In this document: in pieces, positions 1-10,618 of the stretch | How positions within the stretch are numbered: the first letter of the stretch is position 1 | How the letters are laid out: the number at the start of each line of letters is the position of its first letter | Program-made: the position numbers and the translations under genes | Assembly: GCA_022340565.1 (NCBI GenBank) | Contig: JAJDNR010000026.1 | Location: 1 to 64,000 of the forward strand | DNA: 64,000 bases | Direction: 5' to 3' | From: Desulfofustis sp. | GTDB taxonomy: Bacteria; Desulfobacterota; Desulfobulbia; Desulfobulbales; Desulfocapsaceae | Notes under the pieces: generated by a model | What the model was told of the DNA's origin: nothing | What the model saw: only the letters and a program-made list of their open reading frames with translations | Database searches by the model: none

Positions 1-100
1 CCGATGCGGCAGAGAAGGCCGCAGTCGACCAGAATTGACGAGATCCCGACCCGCTGCATCTTGACAAAAATGAAAACACCAACTCCTTCATCATTTTGAT

Positions 101-511
101 ATGACTCACGTATTCACTTACGGTTCGCTGATGTTTGAGCGGATCTGGACGAGCGTTGTCAGAGGGCAATACGAATCCCTGCACGGGACACTCTATGGGT
201 TCAAGCGCAGAAGCATCCGCAACGAGCATTACCCGGCGCTGGTACCCGGGCCGCTCACCGCCGCCGTAAAGGGCATTTTGTACCTGCATATAGACGACGG
301 GGATCTGCGCAGACTCGACTCGTTCGAGGGGAGTTACTACGCCAGAAAAACGGTTCAGGTGCACACCGACAACAACATCTTCCAGGCCGAGGCATATGTT
401 CTCGAACCCGAGTACCGGCATCTTGTCACCGACCAGGATTGGGATCCGGATCGGTTCGGAGACGAAGGGATCGACTCATTCATATCCACCTATTTCGGCT
501 TTGACAGGTAA
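101..511 (+). CDS. gamma-glutamylcyclotransferase/AIG2-like family protein
   Basis: N-terminal VFTYGSLMF motif, 136 aa, typical GGCT-like fold signature (YGSL ... LDSFEG.YY.R..V). Confidence 0.85.
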   Translation: MTHVFTYGSLMFERIWTSVVRGQYESLHGTLYGFKRRSIRNEHYPALVPGPLTAAVKGILYLHIDDGDLRRLDSFEGSYYARKTVQVHTDNNIFQAEAYVLEPEYRHLVTDQDWDPDRFGDEGIDSFISTYFGFDR

Positions 512-520
512 GTGCCGTTG

Positions 521-676
521 TCATCGAAGCTGGTCGATTACCAATTCGATCTTTTCCAGTAGTTCACGGCCCACCGTTTCCAGATGTTTTTTGATCCGTT
601 CACCAAGCATGCTGCAGCCACCGACGGTCAGAAGCACCACGACTGCAAACACCATCCGCAGAACAGTATGTTTCAT
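521..676 (-). CDS. small putative lipoprotein (about 51 aa from internal Met)
   Basis: MKHTVLRMVFAVVVLLTVGGCSML: signal peptide plus lipobox-like VGGC, short amphipathic tail. Confidence 0.55.
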   Translation of the reverse strand: MKHTVLRMVFAVVVLLTVGGCSMLGERIKKHLETVGRELLEKIELVIDQLR

Positions 677-928
677 TATTCCACCTATGGAATTGTTAAA
701 AATCGGCCTGTAGAGTAGGAGCAGCTTCATCTCAATTACGAATTGTATCCTAGCGTTACCTGCCACAACGTTCATTAACAAATGGACCTCATCCCCCTTT
801 TATGCTAGATAGATGGCGCGGTGTTCAGTTTGTACTTATGGTGATGCCGAACCGCTGAAGGTTTTCCTCAGGCATTGATGCTCGGCATGGTTGATTTCGT
901 GTTTTTCATTTAATTGTGGAGAGAGCAA

Positions 929-2047
929 ATGTACAAGGTTGGGTTTGTCGGCTGGAGAGGAATGGTCGGCTCTGTTCTGATGGACCGCATGGCTGAAGAG
1001 CATGACTTTCACGGCTTCGAATCGCATTTTTTCACCACCTCGCAAATCGGACAACCAGGCCCCGATGTCGGCCGCGGCCCGACGCCGCTGCTCGATGCCG
1101 AAGATGTTTCGCTGCTGGCGGACATGGATGTGGTGGTCTCCTGCCAGGGCGGCAGTTACACCGGCGCGATCTATCCCGTGCTGCGCAAACAATGGAACGG
1201 ATACTGGGTAGACGCGGCATCCTCGCTCAGGATGAGCGACGATGCCATCATCGTGCTCGATCCGGTAAACCGCAAGGTCATCGATGACGCGCTGAACCGG
1301 GGAATCAAGAATTACATCGGCGGCAACTGTACGGTGTCACTGATGATGATGGCCCTCGGCGGGCTCTTCGAGGGCGATCTCGTCGAGTGGATCTCCTCGA
1401 TGACCTACCAGGCAGCCAGCGGTGCAGGAGCCAAGAACATGCGGGAACTGTTAACCCAGATGGGAGAGCTTCACGCCGAGGTCGCCGAGCTGCTGTCGGA
1501 TCCGTCCACTGCCATTCTCGATATCGACCGCAGGATCACTGCAAAACTGTCGAGCGGAACCATGAGCCTCGACAACTGGAAGGTTCCTCTGGCCGCAAGC
1601 CTCATTCCGTGGATCGATGTGGCGTTGGAAAACGGCCAGTCCAAGGAAGAATGGAAAGGCGTGTCTGAAACCAACAAGATCCTCGGCAGAACCGGCTCGG
1701 ACATCATCCCGGTGGACGGCCTCTGCGTGCGGGTCGGTGCGATGCGCTGCCATTCGCAGGCGTTGACGATCAAGCTCAAAGAAGACCTTCCAGTATCGGA
1801 AATCGAACAGATCATCGCCGCCCACAACGACTGGGTAAAGGTGGTCCCCAACGAACGCCAGATCACCAGCGAGGAGTTGACTCCGGTGAAGGTGTCCGGC
1901 ACCCTCGCCGTACCGGTGGGACGCATTCACAAGCTCAACATCGGCCCCCGCTATCTGACCGCCTTCACGGTCGGCGACCAGCTGCTGTGGGGAGCGGCGG
2001 AACCGCTGAGACGAGCGCTCCGAATTATCCTCTCCCACCTCGGCTGA
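929..2047 (+). CDS. asd: aspartate-semialdehyde dehydrogenase
   Basis: [17 protein letters not shown] and [17 protein letters not shown]; resembles the proteobacterial E. coli-type ASADH. Confidence 0.93.
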   Translation: MYKVGFVGWRGMVGSVLMDRMAEEHDFHGFESHFFTTSQIGQPGPDVGRGPTPLLDAEDVSLLADMDVVVSCQGGSYTGAIYPVLRKQWNGYWVDAASSLRMSDDAIIVLDPVNRKVIDDALNRGIKNYIGGNCTVSLMMMALGGLFEGDLVEWISSMTYQAASGAGAKNMRELLTQMGELHAEVAELLSDPSTAILDIDRRITAKLSSGTMSLDNWKVPLAASLIPWIDVALENGQSKEEWKGVSETNKILGRTGSDIIPVDGLCVRVGAMRCHSQALTIKLKEDLPVSEIEQIIAAHNDWVKVVPNERQITSEELTPVKVSGTLAVPVGRIHKLNIGPRYLTAFTVGDQLLWGAAEPLRRALRIILSHLG

Positions 2048-2128
2048 AGATGGCTTGCATCATATGGCTCCCCAAAAGTCGATCCTGGTCCGGATCGGCT
2101 TTTTCGTTGTTTCCTTTCTGAGCCCGGT

Positions 2129-2671
2129 CTATTCGATACCTGCGATACAGGCGATTTTGGATCCGAGCAAACCATCTCCGCAGTCTTGCAGTTGCCCGGC
2201 GATCGAACCGAGAACCTCTTTTATCACGGACGTTTTCGGCCGTGGCGACAGCAGCTGGACTTCGATCGTCTTGATATCGATGATCAATTCCTCAACCTTC
2301 TCATAGCCTTGCGAGCTCGAAAAAATCGCCTGTTTCAGTTCATCGAGCAAACTGTCGACCGCCTGCCGGTCGTCGTCATCAAGTACCGGGTTTGAACCCA
2401 GACGATGCCGCTCAGGCATCGAGTTGCCGGCGCCACCCTCTTCTCGCCTGCCCAGCGCCTCGAGTCCCTTTGCAGTAATGGCCACCCCGCCCGCCAGGGT
2501 CTTGAGTTCGGCAAACCCGTCGATAATCAGGTCCTCGGCGATCGATCCCGCCTGAACCCTGTCCAGTCCCAGGTGCTCGCCGATCGCATACATGGATACG
2601 TCCGCCCCGGTGTCGCCGCTGCTCATCTCATACAAGAGCTGCAGAAAATTGTTCATCTGCATGTCTTCCAT
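2129..2671 (-). CDS. hypothetical protein, winged-helix-like N-terminus
   Basis: 180 aa ORF; N-terminal ...IGEHLGLDRVQAGSIAEDLIIDGFAELKTLAGGVAITAKGLEAL resembles wHTH; no recognised family. Confidence 0.6.
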   Translation of the reverse strand: MEDMQMNNFLQLLYEMSSGDTGADVSMYAIGEHLGLDRVQAGSIAEDLIIDGFAELKTLAGGVAITAKGLEALGRREEGGAGNSMPERHRLGSNPVLDDDDRQAVDSLLDELKQAIFSSSQGYEKVEELIIDIKTIEVQLLSPRPKTSVIKEVLGSIAGQLQDCGDGLLGSKIACIAGIE

Positions 2672-2705
2672 ATCATGTCACCGTGAGAACTCTTTATCCC
2701 GGTTT

Positions 2706-3134
2706 CTATTCATACCGTTTACCATCGTGGAAAATCCAGCCGTCCCGGTGTCTGCCGTCCGGATCTCGGTGGGTCCAGTGCACCACCCCGCCTTTGTCGT
2801 TCCACTCGTATTCTCCGGAGAACCTGACGCTGTCGCCACGGTTGAGGTTTTCCACACGCGGCGCCAGATCCAGGTTATGTGCGACCAGTATGGTCTGTTC
2901 CGGTCCGACGCGCAGAATGAACCGTTGGTGGGCGATACCCTCAGTGTCGTCTTCGAGCACCCGTTCAACGGTCCCTCCGCCTTCCACCTGAATATCGCTC
3001 AATCGCATCTCATAAGCGTAGGCGAGGCTTTCCGGCTGTCTACCGCGGTCAGTGAAGCCTTTGAATAAGCCTCGCTGGTAGGTTACGGCGAGAATCAGCA
3101 GCACAATCAGGATTGAGATAATTCGCTGTTTCAC
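2706..3134 (-). CDS. DUF3465-like protein
   Basis: N-terminal TM/signal; G.SVRFSGEYEWNDKGGVVHWTHRDP....DGWI pattern typical of DUF3465. Confidence 0.7.
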   Translation of the reverse strand: MKQRIISILIVLLILAVTYQRGLFKGFTDRGRQPESLAYAYEMRLSDIQVEGGGTVERVLEDDTEGIAHQRFILRVGPEQTILVAHNLDLAPRVENLNRGDSVRFSGEYEWNDKGGVVHWTHRDPDGRHRDGWIFHDGKRYE

Positions 3135-3931
3135 GTCTCCTCTCCCTCAAGCTGCTTGATCAGACCGGCGAGAAATTGCTGCAGACGCGATCGATAGACG
3201 GCGGACTGTTCGATGGTGTTGTGGCCGGTCCCGCTGATTATCAGATTTTCTGCGATGCCGGGCTGGAATGAACCGATCAGCTCATCGCTGATCCGCCGAG
3301 GGATGACTTCGTCGTGTTCCGCCGTCATCACCAGCACCGGTACCGTTATATCCGGCGCACGCCGGAACGATTCGTAGCGGTCCTTGAGCAGGGGAGCCAC
3401 CGGCATGAATGGGTAATAAGCGGCCGCCAGGGCGGTAATGGACGAGTAAGGAGTAACCAGCACGAGCCCTGCGATCTCTCGTTTGGAAGCGAGATAGGTG
3501 GCAATACCGGTACCGAGGCTGCGCCCCATCACCACGATGCGCCTGTGCTGCGTTCTAATCCAGTCGTAGAGGGCCAGGCCGTCAGCATACAAGCCGGCCT
3601 CACTGGGATTGCCGCTGCTGCCCCCGAATCCCCGGTAGTTCATCAAAAAGAGCGAATATTGAGAAGCGGTCTGTTTGAAAAACGGGATGTTCTGCGACAC
3701 ATCCTCGGCATTGCCCCCGAAGTAGATCAGTGCCGGTCCGCCGCCCCGCTCGACCGTCCAGATCTTGAGGCGCTGGCCGTGGTTGTGCAGCCAGTGCACT
3801 GCCGCATCCTCGCAACGGCTCGGCGGATGCGGAAAATAGAGCAAGCTGCGCTGTCGCACATAGAGATACAGGCAGAGGCAGACATAGCATCCTCCGGCGA
3901 GCAGCGCTATCCATGCAACCATTCTGATCAT
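3131..3931 (-). CDS. alpha/beta hydrolase, membrane anchored
   Basis: N-terminal TM, YFGGNAEDVS, MNYRGFGGSSG, GRSLGTG nucleophile elbow, GTGHN. Confidence 0.88.
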   Translation of the reverse strand: MIRMVAWIALLAGGCYVCLCLYLYVRQRSLLYFPHPPSRCEDAAVHWLHNHGQRLKIWTVERGGGPALIYFGGNAEDVSQNIPFFKQTASQYSLFLMNYRGFGGSSGNPSEAGLYADGLALYDWIRTQHRRIVVMGRSLGTGIATYLASKREIAGLVLVTPYSSITALAAAYYPFMPVAPLLKDRYESFRRAPDITVPVLVMTAEHDEVIPRRISDELIGSFQPGIAENLIISGTGHNTIEQSAVYRSRLQQFLAGLIKQLEGEET

Positions 3932-3956
3932 CTCGCCTCGAGCCCGTATCCCCCAT

Positions 3957-4382
3957 TCAAGACCGCCGGTCTTCTGACAAACGGTTGCCCAGACACATCA
4001 CATCGTCGGTTGCAAAGCCGAGTTTCTCGTAAAAGCCGATCACCGCCCGGTTGGAAGATCGAACCAGAATGTTGAGCTTCGGGCAGCCCAGTTCCCGCAG
4101 CTGCTCCACGACCGTCCGTACCAGCAGGGCACCAATTCCGCGTCGCCGGTGGAGGGGGTCGACCGCCAGATAATACAGCGATCCGCGATGCCCGTCATAG
4201 CCCCCCATGGCGGTACCGATGATAGTTTCCCCGTCGACCGCGACCATGAACAAATCCGGCTGCTGACGCCGCTTCCGCTCGATATCCTTGTCCGGATCAT
4301 TCCATGCTACCACGAGCCCGCAACGCTGCCACAGGGATACGACCCGGGCCCGGTCACCGGTTCGAAATGTCCTGATCTCCAC
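3957..4382 (-). CDS. GNAT family N-acetyltransferase (YpeA-like)
   Basis: YLAVDPLHRRRGIGALLVRTVVEQLRELGCPKLNILVRSSNRAVIGFYEKLGF. Confidence 0.9.
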   Translation of the reverse strand: MEIRTFRTGDRARVVSLWQRCGLVVAWNDPDKDIERKRRQQPDLFMVAVDGETIIGTAMGGYDGHRGSLYYLAVDPLHRRRGIGALLVRTVVEQLRELGCPKLNILVRSSNRAVIGFYEKLGFATDDVMCLGNRLSEDRRS

Positions 4383-4384
4383 GG

Positions 4385-6538
4385 CTACTTCTTTTTTCTC
4401 CGTTCCGACAACGCTTCCACCGTATGCTTCACTTCGATGTCCATGCCTCGCTTCTGCATGCCGCCGCGGATCTGCATGATGCAGCCGGGACAGTCGGTCA
4501 GCACCATGACGGCGCCGCTTGCCTCGATATTGCTCAGCTTGTTGCTCAGCAGTTGCTCGGACAGCTCCGGAAACTTGGCCGAGTAGGTACCGCCGAATCC
4601 GCAGCAGACATCTTCCTCGGCCGACTCACGGTAGTCCATTCCGGCGATGCGCATCAGGTTGCGCGGCGCGTCCTTCACACCGAGTCCCCGGCACAGGTGA
4701 CAGGGGGCATGAAACGTCACCGATTTGCCGTCGCCGACAAAATCGGCTTCCTCTACTTTCAGCACGTCGTGAACGAAAGACGACAGATCGATGACCTTGG
4801 CGCAGAACTTTTCGACGTCCGGGCGCACTTTGGGGTCGTCAGCAAGCAGCACCGGATAGTTGTGCTTCAGATGGGACGCACACGATGCGCACAGCGTTAC
4901 GATGTGATCCACGTCTTCCTTTGCGAACGCATTGAGGTTCTGCAGAGCCACGTCCCGCGAGGCGCTGCGCTCGCCCATCATCTGCACCGGCAGTCCGCAG
5001 CACGACTGCTGCATGGGAAATACCATGGAGACGTTATGGTCCTTGAACAACGCTACGGCGGCGGCCATCTGTTCGGGATAGACGAAATCCTGCACGCAGC
5101 CGGAGAACAGACCGACCTTCATCTGCGGATTTTCTACCTGGGGCCTGATTTCCGCCCACCGGTCCCTGAACGGTTTATCGGCAATGGTCGGCAGCGCCTT
5201 GAAATCGTGTTCCTTGAAAAAAATCATCGGCAGATGACGCATGAATCCATCGCTGCCGGCCACCGGCTTCTGCGCCCATTTGGCGGTTCGCAGCAGGGTG
5301 TGAAAGAGTTTTCGGTTACGCAGCACCTTGCCCAGCAGCAGGCTCGGCAACGGATGTCCTTCGTTGTCCTGAATCCGCGCATGGATCTCCTTGATCAGCC
5401 TCGGCAGATCGATGCCGCCGGCACAGATATCTTTGCAGGCCTCGCAGTTGATGCAGTTCTGAACCAGGTTCCTGGCATTTTCCTCGCCATGGAAGAAGTA
5501 AGTGAGAATCAGTCCGATGGCGCCAATGTAGACATGCCCCATCTTGTGGCCCCCAACCAGCCGGTACACCGGGCATACATTGGCGCAGGCTCCGCACCGT
5601 ACGCAGCGGAACACCTGGGAGAACAGGGGGTCGGCGACCATCTCGCGGCGGCCGTTGTCGAGCAGTACGAAATGCACTTCCTTGCGGCCATCCTCGGCGG
5701 CCCCGCATTGATTCGCGCCGGTCACCCACGTCACGTAAGAGGTGATCTGCTGGGCGGTCGCGTTTCTGGTCAGCACTTTGATCTGCGACAAAGCATCCGC
5801 GACCGTGGGAACCAGCTTGTCGATACCGAGCAGGGCCACATGCACCCTGGGCAGGGTTGTGACCAGCCGGGCATTGCCCTCGTTGGTGACGATGCCGATG
5901 GTACCGGTCTCGGCGACCGCGAAATTGGCCCCGGTGATTCCCATTTCCCCCTGAGCGAATTTCTTCCTCATCTGGTTGCGCGATACCTTGACTAGTTTTT
6001 CGATGTCCTCGTCTTCTTTTTTACCGGTAATTTCCGAAAACAGGTCTCTGACATGGTAACGGGACAGATGAATCGCCGGCATCACCATGTGCGACGGCGG
6101 CTCGTTGCGAAGCTGGACGATCCACTCACCGAGATCGGTTTCGGTAACCTCGAAGCCTTCCCGTTCCAGGGATGGAACCAGATGGGTTTCCTCGGCGGTC
6201 ATCGATTTGGTCTTGATGATTCTTTTGCAACCCGCCTTATGGCCGATTTCGGCGACAATGCGGTTGGCATGATCGCCGTCTCTGGCATGATGAACCACCA
6301 CGCCGGCAGCTTCCGCCATGCGGGTGAACCGGTCGAGGTAGTCGTCGAGCTGTTTCAGCGTGTCGTCCTTCATTTGGGCGACATCGGCCACCAGCTGATC
6401 GATGTCGATGCCGGCAAAGGCGTTGGCCCTGCCGGACCGGTACGCGACCGCGAAGGTGTCGAGGGTGGTGCGGAGATATTCGTTGTCCAGGGATTCCTGG
6501 CATAATTTGCGGTATTCTTTTAGATTCTTGGCATCCAC
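4385..6538 (-). CDS. LutB-LutA fusion: LUD domain + 4Fe-4S ferredoxin + two CCG domains (lactate-utilisation type)
   Basis: N-terminal LUD region (MTAEETHLVPSLEREGFEVTETDLGEWIVQL), CVRCGACANVCP and CINCEACKDICAGG clusters, CCG motifs (QSCCGLPV, EEDVCCGFGG). Confidence 0.9.
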   Translation of the reverse strand: MDAKNLKEYRKLCQESLDNEYLRTTLDTFAVAYRSGRANAFAGIDIDQLVADVAQMKDDTLKQLDDYLDRFTRMAEAAGVVVHHARDGDHANRIVAEIGHKAGCKRIIKTKSMTAEETHLVPSLEREGFEVTETDLGEWIVQLRNEPPSHMVMPAIHLSRYHVRDLFSEITGKKEDEDIEKLVKVSRNQMRKKFAQGEMGITGANFAVAETGTIGIVTNEGNARLVTTLPRVHVALLGIDKLVPTVADALSQIKVLTRNATAQQITSYVTWVTGANQCGAAEDGRKEVHFVLLDNGRREMVADPLFSQVFRCVRCGACANVCPVYRLVGGHKMGHVYIGAIGLILTYFFHGEENARNLVQNCINCEACKDICAGGIDLPRLIKEIHARIQDNEGHPLPSLLLGKVLRNRKLFHTLLRTAKWAQKPVAGSDGFMRHLPMIFFKEHDFKALPTIADKPFRDRWAEIRPQVENPQMKVGLFSGCVQDFVYPEQMAAAVALFKDHNVSMVFPMQQSCCGLPVQMMGERSASRDVALQNLNAFAKEDVDHIVTLCASCASHLKHNYPVLLADDPKVRPDVEKFCAKVIDLSSFVHDVLKVEEADFVGDGKSVTFHAPCHLCRGLGVKDAPRNLMRIAGMDYRESAEEDVCCGFGGTYSAKFPELSEQLLSNKLSNIEASGAVMVLTDCPGCIMQIRGGMQKRGMDIEVKHTVEALSERRKKK

Positions 6539-6541
6539 CGG

Positions 6542-7159
6542 TCAATCCTCCAAAATCAGTATATGCAGTTCAAGCGGGCCGTGAACGCCGATGGAAAGCA
6601 CCCGCTCGATATCGGCGGTTCTGCTCGGCCCGGTGATAAATGCCGTATAGGTGGGCGCATCGAGCATGAACTCGGTGAGCCGCTGTCCGGCTGCGTAGGC
6701 GTCGGGTACAATAGCGGATCTTTTGAGGATGCAGACATGATACTCACAGATCATGGTGGCGAGACGCAGCTGCTCGTCCGGACAGTTCACCACGACCGTC
6801 CCGGTTTCGGCGATACCGATATCCCCGTAGGAAAGGCCGATATCGACGCCGGCAAGATGGCTGCGCAAGCCGGTGCCGATACAGTCGAGACCGTGCGTTT
6901 CAGCGGCAGCGGCGAGCAGGTCGAACTCCTGCCCGCTCAGCAGCGGCGCCGCAATTGTTTTGACAGCTCCTGCCAGGTTCACCCCTGAATCATCGATGGC
7001 ATAGCGGCGCAGTTCCTTTTTCAGGCCCAGGTCGACCGCATAATCAACCGCCTCCTCAAAGCTCCCGATGGTGCTTACGATCGCCGCGGCCGCCCGGGCC
7101 TTGTCGACGAAGCGGTCAACATCAGATACGGGTTTATCAGTCGCTTCGGTAATGCTCAT
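6542..7159 (-). CDS. LutC-type LUD domain protein
   Basis: From MSITEATDKPVSDVDRF; GIAETGTVVVNCPDEQLRLATMICEYHVCIL and FITGPSRTADIERVLSIGVHGP typical of LutC. The longer ORF start overlaps ackA and is unlikely. Confidence 0.88.
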   Translation of the reverse strand: MSITEATDKPVSDVDRFVDKARAAAAIVSTIGSFEEAVDYAVDLGLKKELRRYAIDDSGVNLAGAVKTIAAPLLSGQEFDLLAAAAETHGLDCIGTGLRSHLAGVDIGLSYGDIGIAETGTVVVNCPDEQLRLATMICEYHVCILKRSAIVPDAYAAGQRLTEFMLDAPTYTAFITGPSRTADIERVLSIGVHGPLELHILILED

Positions 7160-7164
7160 ACCAT

Positions 7165-8388
7165 TCACCTTTGGTCCGCAGCATCGCTCACCAGTCCGAT
7201 ACTCTCGCGGGCGATGGCGAGTTCTTCGTTGGTGGGGATCACCCAGATCTGAATTCTGCTCGTCTCCGTATGCAGCGGTGTCGGGACTTTGATGCGGCAT
7301 CGATTCCTGTCGTGGTCGAGTTCTATCCCCAGCGATTCGAGTCCCCGCAGCGACCGCTCCCGGACGATAAAATCGTTCTCCCCGATTCCCGCGGTGAATA
7401 CCAATGCATCGACCCTGCCCAGCACCGCCACATAGGCACCGATATATTTCTTGTTCCGGTAGGTCTGAACATCGAGAGCCAGCCGTGCCCGTTCATCTCC
7501 CTGTGCCGCCGCCGCGTGGATATCGCGCATATCGTTGAATCCGCAGATCCCCTTCAAGCCAGATTCCTTGTTGAGCATCGCGTCGATCCGTTCCAGATCC
7601 ATACCTTTGTTACGGTACAGGAAGGCATGGATGGCGGGATCGATATCGCCGCTGCGGGTCCCCATCACGAGTCCCTCCAGCGGCGTCATGCCGAGCGTTG
7701 TGTCGACGCTTCGGCCGTTCTCGATCGCCGTCATCGAACAGCCGTTGCCCAGATGGATCGTCACCAGATTGATGTCCGACAGCTTTTTGCCCATCAACCG
7801 GGCGCATTCCCCGGCAACGAACTTGTGCGAGGTGCCGTGAAACCCGTAACGCCGGACCCGATGCTGCTCATACAGTTCATAAGGAAGGGCGTAGATGTAT
7901 GCCCAGTCGGGGATAGTCTGGTGAAATGCGGTATCGAACACCGCAACCTGCGGTATGGCCGGAAACAGCTGCCTCGCCACGACGATGCCGTCGAGGTTGG
8001 CGGGATTGTGCAGCGGCGCCAGCGGTATATTTTCGGTGATCGCATCGATCACCGCATCGTCGATAACGGTCGGCCGCTGGAACTGCTCGCCGCCGTGCAC
8101 GACCCGGTGGCCGACAATGTCAATCTCCTTGTTGGAACGGATAACTCCGCCGTCACGGTCGCAGAGCACCGCTCCAACCAGCATCATGCCCTGATGGTGG
8201 GTAGCGATGCGCTCCTCTCTGTCGATGTTCCGCTCCTGCCCGGAGCCGGGATGTACCGTGCAGGCGATCTTTCCGACCGGCTCGCCGATCCGTTCCACGA
8301 TACCGGTAGCCAGCACTGCTTCGCTGACCATATCGAGGAGCTGAAACTTGATCGATGAACTTCCTGAATTGATGACGAGGGTCTTCAT
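7165..8388 (-). CDS. ackA: acetate kinase
   Basis: MKTLVINSGSSSIKFQL, VVHGGEQF, FDTAFHQTIP, RRYGFHGTSHKFV. Confidence 0.97.
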   Translation of the reverse strand: MKTLVINSGSSSIKFQLLDMVSEAVLATGIVERIGEPVGKIACTVHPGSGQERNIDREERIATHHQGMMLVGAVLCDRDGGVIRSNKEIDIVGHRVVHGGEQFQRPTVIDDAVIDAITENIPLAPLHNPANLDGIVVARQLFPAIPQVAVFDTAFHQTIPDWAYIYALPYELYEQHRVRRYGFHGTSHKFVAGECARLMGKKLSDINLVTIHLGNGCSMTAIENGRSVDTTLGMTPLEGLVMGTRSGDIDPAIHAFLYRNKGMDLERIDAMLNKESGLKGICGFNDMRDIHAAAAQGDERARLALDVQTYRNKKYIGAYVAVLGRVDALVFTAGIGENDFIVRERSLRGLESLGIELDHDRNRCRIKVPTPLHTETSRIQIWVIPTNEELAIARESIGLVSDAADQR

Positions 8389-10508
8389 CGTCCTCCTGCC
8401 TGCTCGGACTGGGCCTGGATAGCGGTTATAGCCACGGTGTTTACGATATCGTCGACGGTGCAGCCGCGCGACAGATCATTTACCGGCTTATTGAGCCCCT
8501 GCAGAACCGGGCCGATCGCGATCGCGTTGGCAGCCCGCTGCACCGCCTTGTAGGTGTTGTTGCCGGTGTTCAGGTCGGGGAAGATGAAGACCGTTGCCCG
8601 GCCGGCGACAGCCGATCCGGGCAGTTTGGTGCGGGCGACTTCCGGGTCTATCGCCGCATCGTACTGCAGCGGCCCCTCCAGTGGAAAATCGAGATTTCGT
8701 TCACGGATAAGGCGCTGGGCGATCTCCGTCGCCTCGGCGATCCGCTCGACGTCCTCGCCTTTGCCTGAACGTCCGGTTGAGTAGCTGAGCATCGCCACCC
8801 GCGGCTCGATTCCAAAAGTTCTGGCGGTTTCCGCCGAACTGAGCGCGATTTCGGCGAGCTGACCGGCATCCGGGTTGGTGTTCACCGCGCAGTCTCCGTA
8901 GACCAGAATGCGATCTTTGAGGCACATCAGAAACACCGAGGAGACGATCGTGAAGCCGGGTTTGGCCTTGATGAATTCAAAGGCGGGACGCACGGTATGG
9001 GCGGTCGTGTTCAGCGCCCCGGAGACCATGCCGTCGGCAAACCCTTTGTAGACCATCATGGTGCCGAAATAGGTGGGATCGGACATCCGGTCCCTGGCCA
9101 TATCCTCGATAACCCCTTTGTGCTTGCGCAGTTCGAGATAGGTTTCCGCAAAATCGCTGAGCATCGGACTTTTCTCCGGATCGATCACCTCAACCCAGGT
9201 GAGATCCAGCCCGATCGCCGAGGCCAGCGCCCTCACCCGGTCTTCGCGGCCGAGGATCGTCAGATCGGCGACTCCACGCCTGAGCAGGATATCCGCGGCC
9301 CGCAGAATCCGTTCGCATTCACCCTCCGGAAGCACGATGCGCCGGCGGTTCTCGGCGGCCCGTTCCATCAGCGAATACTCGAACATCTTGGGCGTGATGC
9401 GGGTCTTGCGCTCATTGATGATATTGTCCCGCAGTTCATGAACCGACACGTATTTTGAAAAATCCCCGAGAGCGGTGGCGATGCGTCGCTGATCGTCCGC
9501 CTCGATGTGTGCGTAAAGTTCGTAGAGCTGCTGGATCACCAGGTAGGTGTGACCTTTCACACAGAGAATCGGAATCGGTCGGCCGGACCAGCCTTCGATC
9601 AGCTTACGGACATTGCCGGACGGCACCAGTCCGCCGGTCAGCACAATCCCGGCAACCTCCGGATACGACCGCGAAGATCGCGCCGACAGGCATGCCAGGA
9701 TGATATCATGGCGGTCTCCCGGGGTTATCACCAGACAGCCGGGGGTAATGTATTCGAGAAAGTTCTCGACCCGCATCGCCGCCACCAGATAGTCGCCGAC
9801 CATGGTGTTCAAGTTCTCCGAGCCATACATGACGCTGCCGTTGAGCCAGCGCGTCACATCCCCGACCGTGGGGTTGGCGAGGGCCGGATTTTCGGGAATG
9901 ACATAGAACGGCAAACCTTCCTCGGGATGATACTGCTTTCTGATGTCGGAAAGGATTTTTGAGGTCAATCCTTCCGGTGCCCGGTTGATGATCGAGGCAA
10001 CGAGAATGAGCCCCTTTTCCTTGTGGCTGTCAATGGCCACCTGGACCTGGCGGATCATCTCTTCGACGCTCTTTTTGCGGCCCGATGAAACAAGGATCAT
10101 CGGCGCTCCCAGGTTGGCGGCGATATCACCGTTTATCTCCGACTCGAATGCGGTGTCCTGCCCTCTGAAATCGGTACCTTCGATCAGCACGAAATCATAC
10201 GCTTCAGAGAGTTTACGGTATTTTTCCAGAATCAGGTCATGCAGCTCATCCTCGCGACCGGTATTGATCAGTTCATACGCCCTTTTCAGCGTACAGCCGT
10301 AACATGTCTCATATTCCTGTTCCAGTTCGAAATAATCGAGGATCAGGGTGATGTCGTGATCCGGCTTGTCCTGGACGTGGTCATTGATGATCGGCCTGAA
10401 AAATGCCACTTGGTGGAGCTGGTTCATCAGCATCTGCATGATCCCCAGCACGATGACTGATTTACCGCTGCGCTCCTCGGTCGCGGTGATATACAGATTA
10501 TTGGGCAT
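8385..10508 (-). CDS. pta: phosphate acetyltransferase (long form, P-loop-like N-terminus + DRTGG region + PTA catalytic domain)
   Basis: MPNNLYITATEERSGKSVIVLG N-terminus; C-terminal GMVSGALNTTAHTVRPAFEFIK, LSYSTGRSGKG, FPDLNTGNNTYKAVQR. Confidence 0.95.
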   Translation of the reverse strand: MPNNLYITATEERSGKSVIVLGIMQMLMNQLHQVAFFRPIINDHVQDKPDHDITLILDYFELEQEYETCYGCTLKRAYELINTGREDELHDLILEKYRKLSEAYDFVLIEGTDFRGQDTAFESEINGDIAANLGAPMILVSSGRKKSVEEMIRQVQVAIDSHKEKGLILVASIINRAPEGLTSKILSDIRKQYHPEEGLPFYVIPENPALANPTVGDVTRWLNGSVMYGSENLNTMVGDYLVAAMRVENFLEYITPGCLVITPGDRHDIILACLSARSSRSYPEVAGIVLTGGLVPSGNVRKLIEGWSGRPIPILCVKGHTYLVIQQLYELYAHIEADDQRRIATALGDFSKYVSVHELRDNIINERKTRITPKMFEYSLMERAAENRRRIVLPEGECERILRAADILLRRGVADLTILGREDRVRALASAIGLDLTWVEVIDPEKSPMLSDFAETYLELRKHKGVIEDMARDRMSDPTYFGTMMVYKGFADGMVSGALNTTAHTVRPAFEFIKAKPGFTIVSSVFLMCLKDRILVYGDCAVNTNPDAGQLAEIALSSAETARTFGIEPRVAMLSYSTGRSGKGEDVERIAEATEIAQRLIRERNLDFPLEGPLQYDAAIDPEVARTKLPGSAVAGRATVFIFPDLNTGNNTYKAVQRAANAIAIGPVLQGLNKPVNDLSRGCTVDDIVNTVAITAIQAQSEQAGGR

Positions 10509-10618
10509 AAATGGCTGCGGTGGTAAAACCTGGAGGTTGAAAGATAAAATCGGGATGCATCCCACCTGCAGTTCATGGGATGCCGGTATCCGGTCTAAAC
10601 ATTTAAGACTAACACATA

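Noticed and set aside
4424-5995. 523-aa ORF on + strand
   Set aside because: Fully antisense to the well-supported LutB-LutA fusion; His/Arg/Gly-rich low-complexity translation typical of shadow ORFs in GC-rich DNA.
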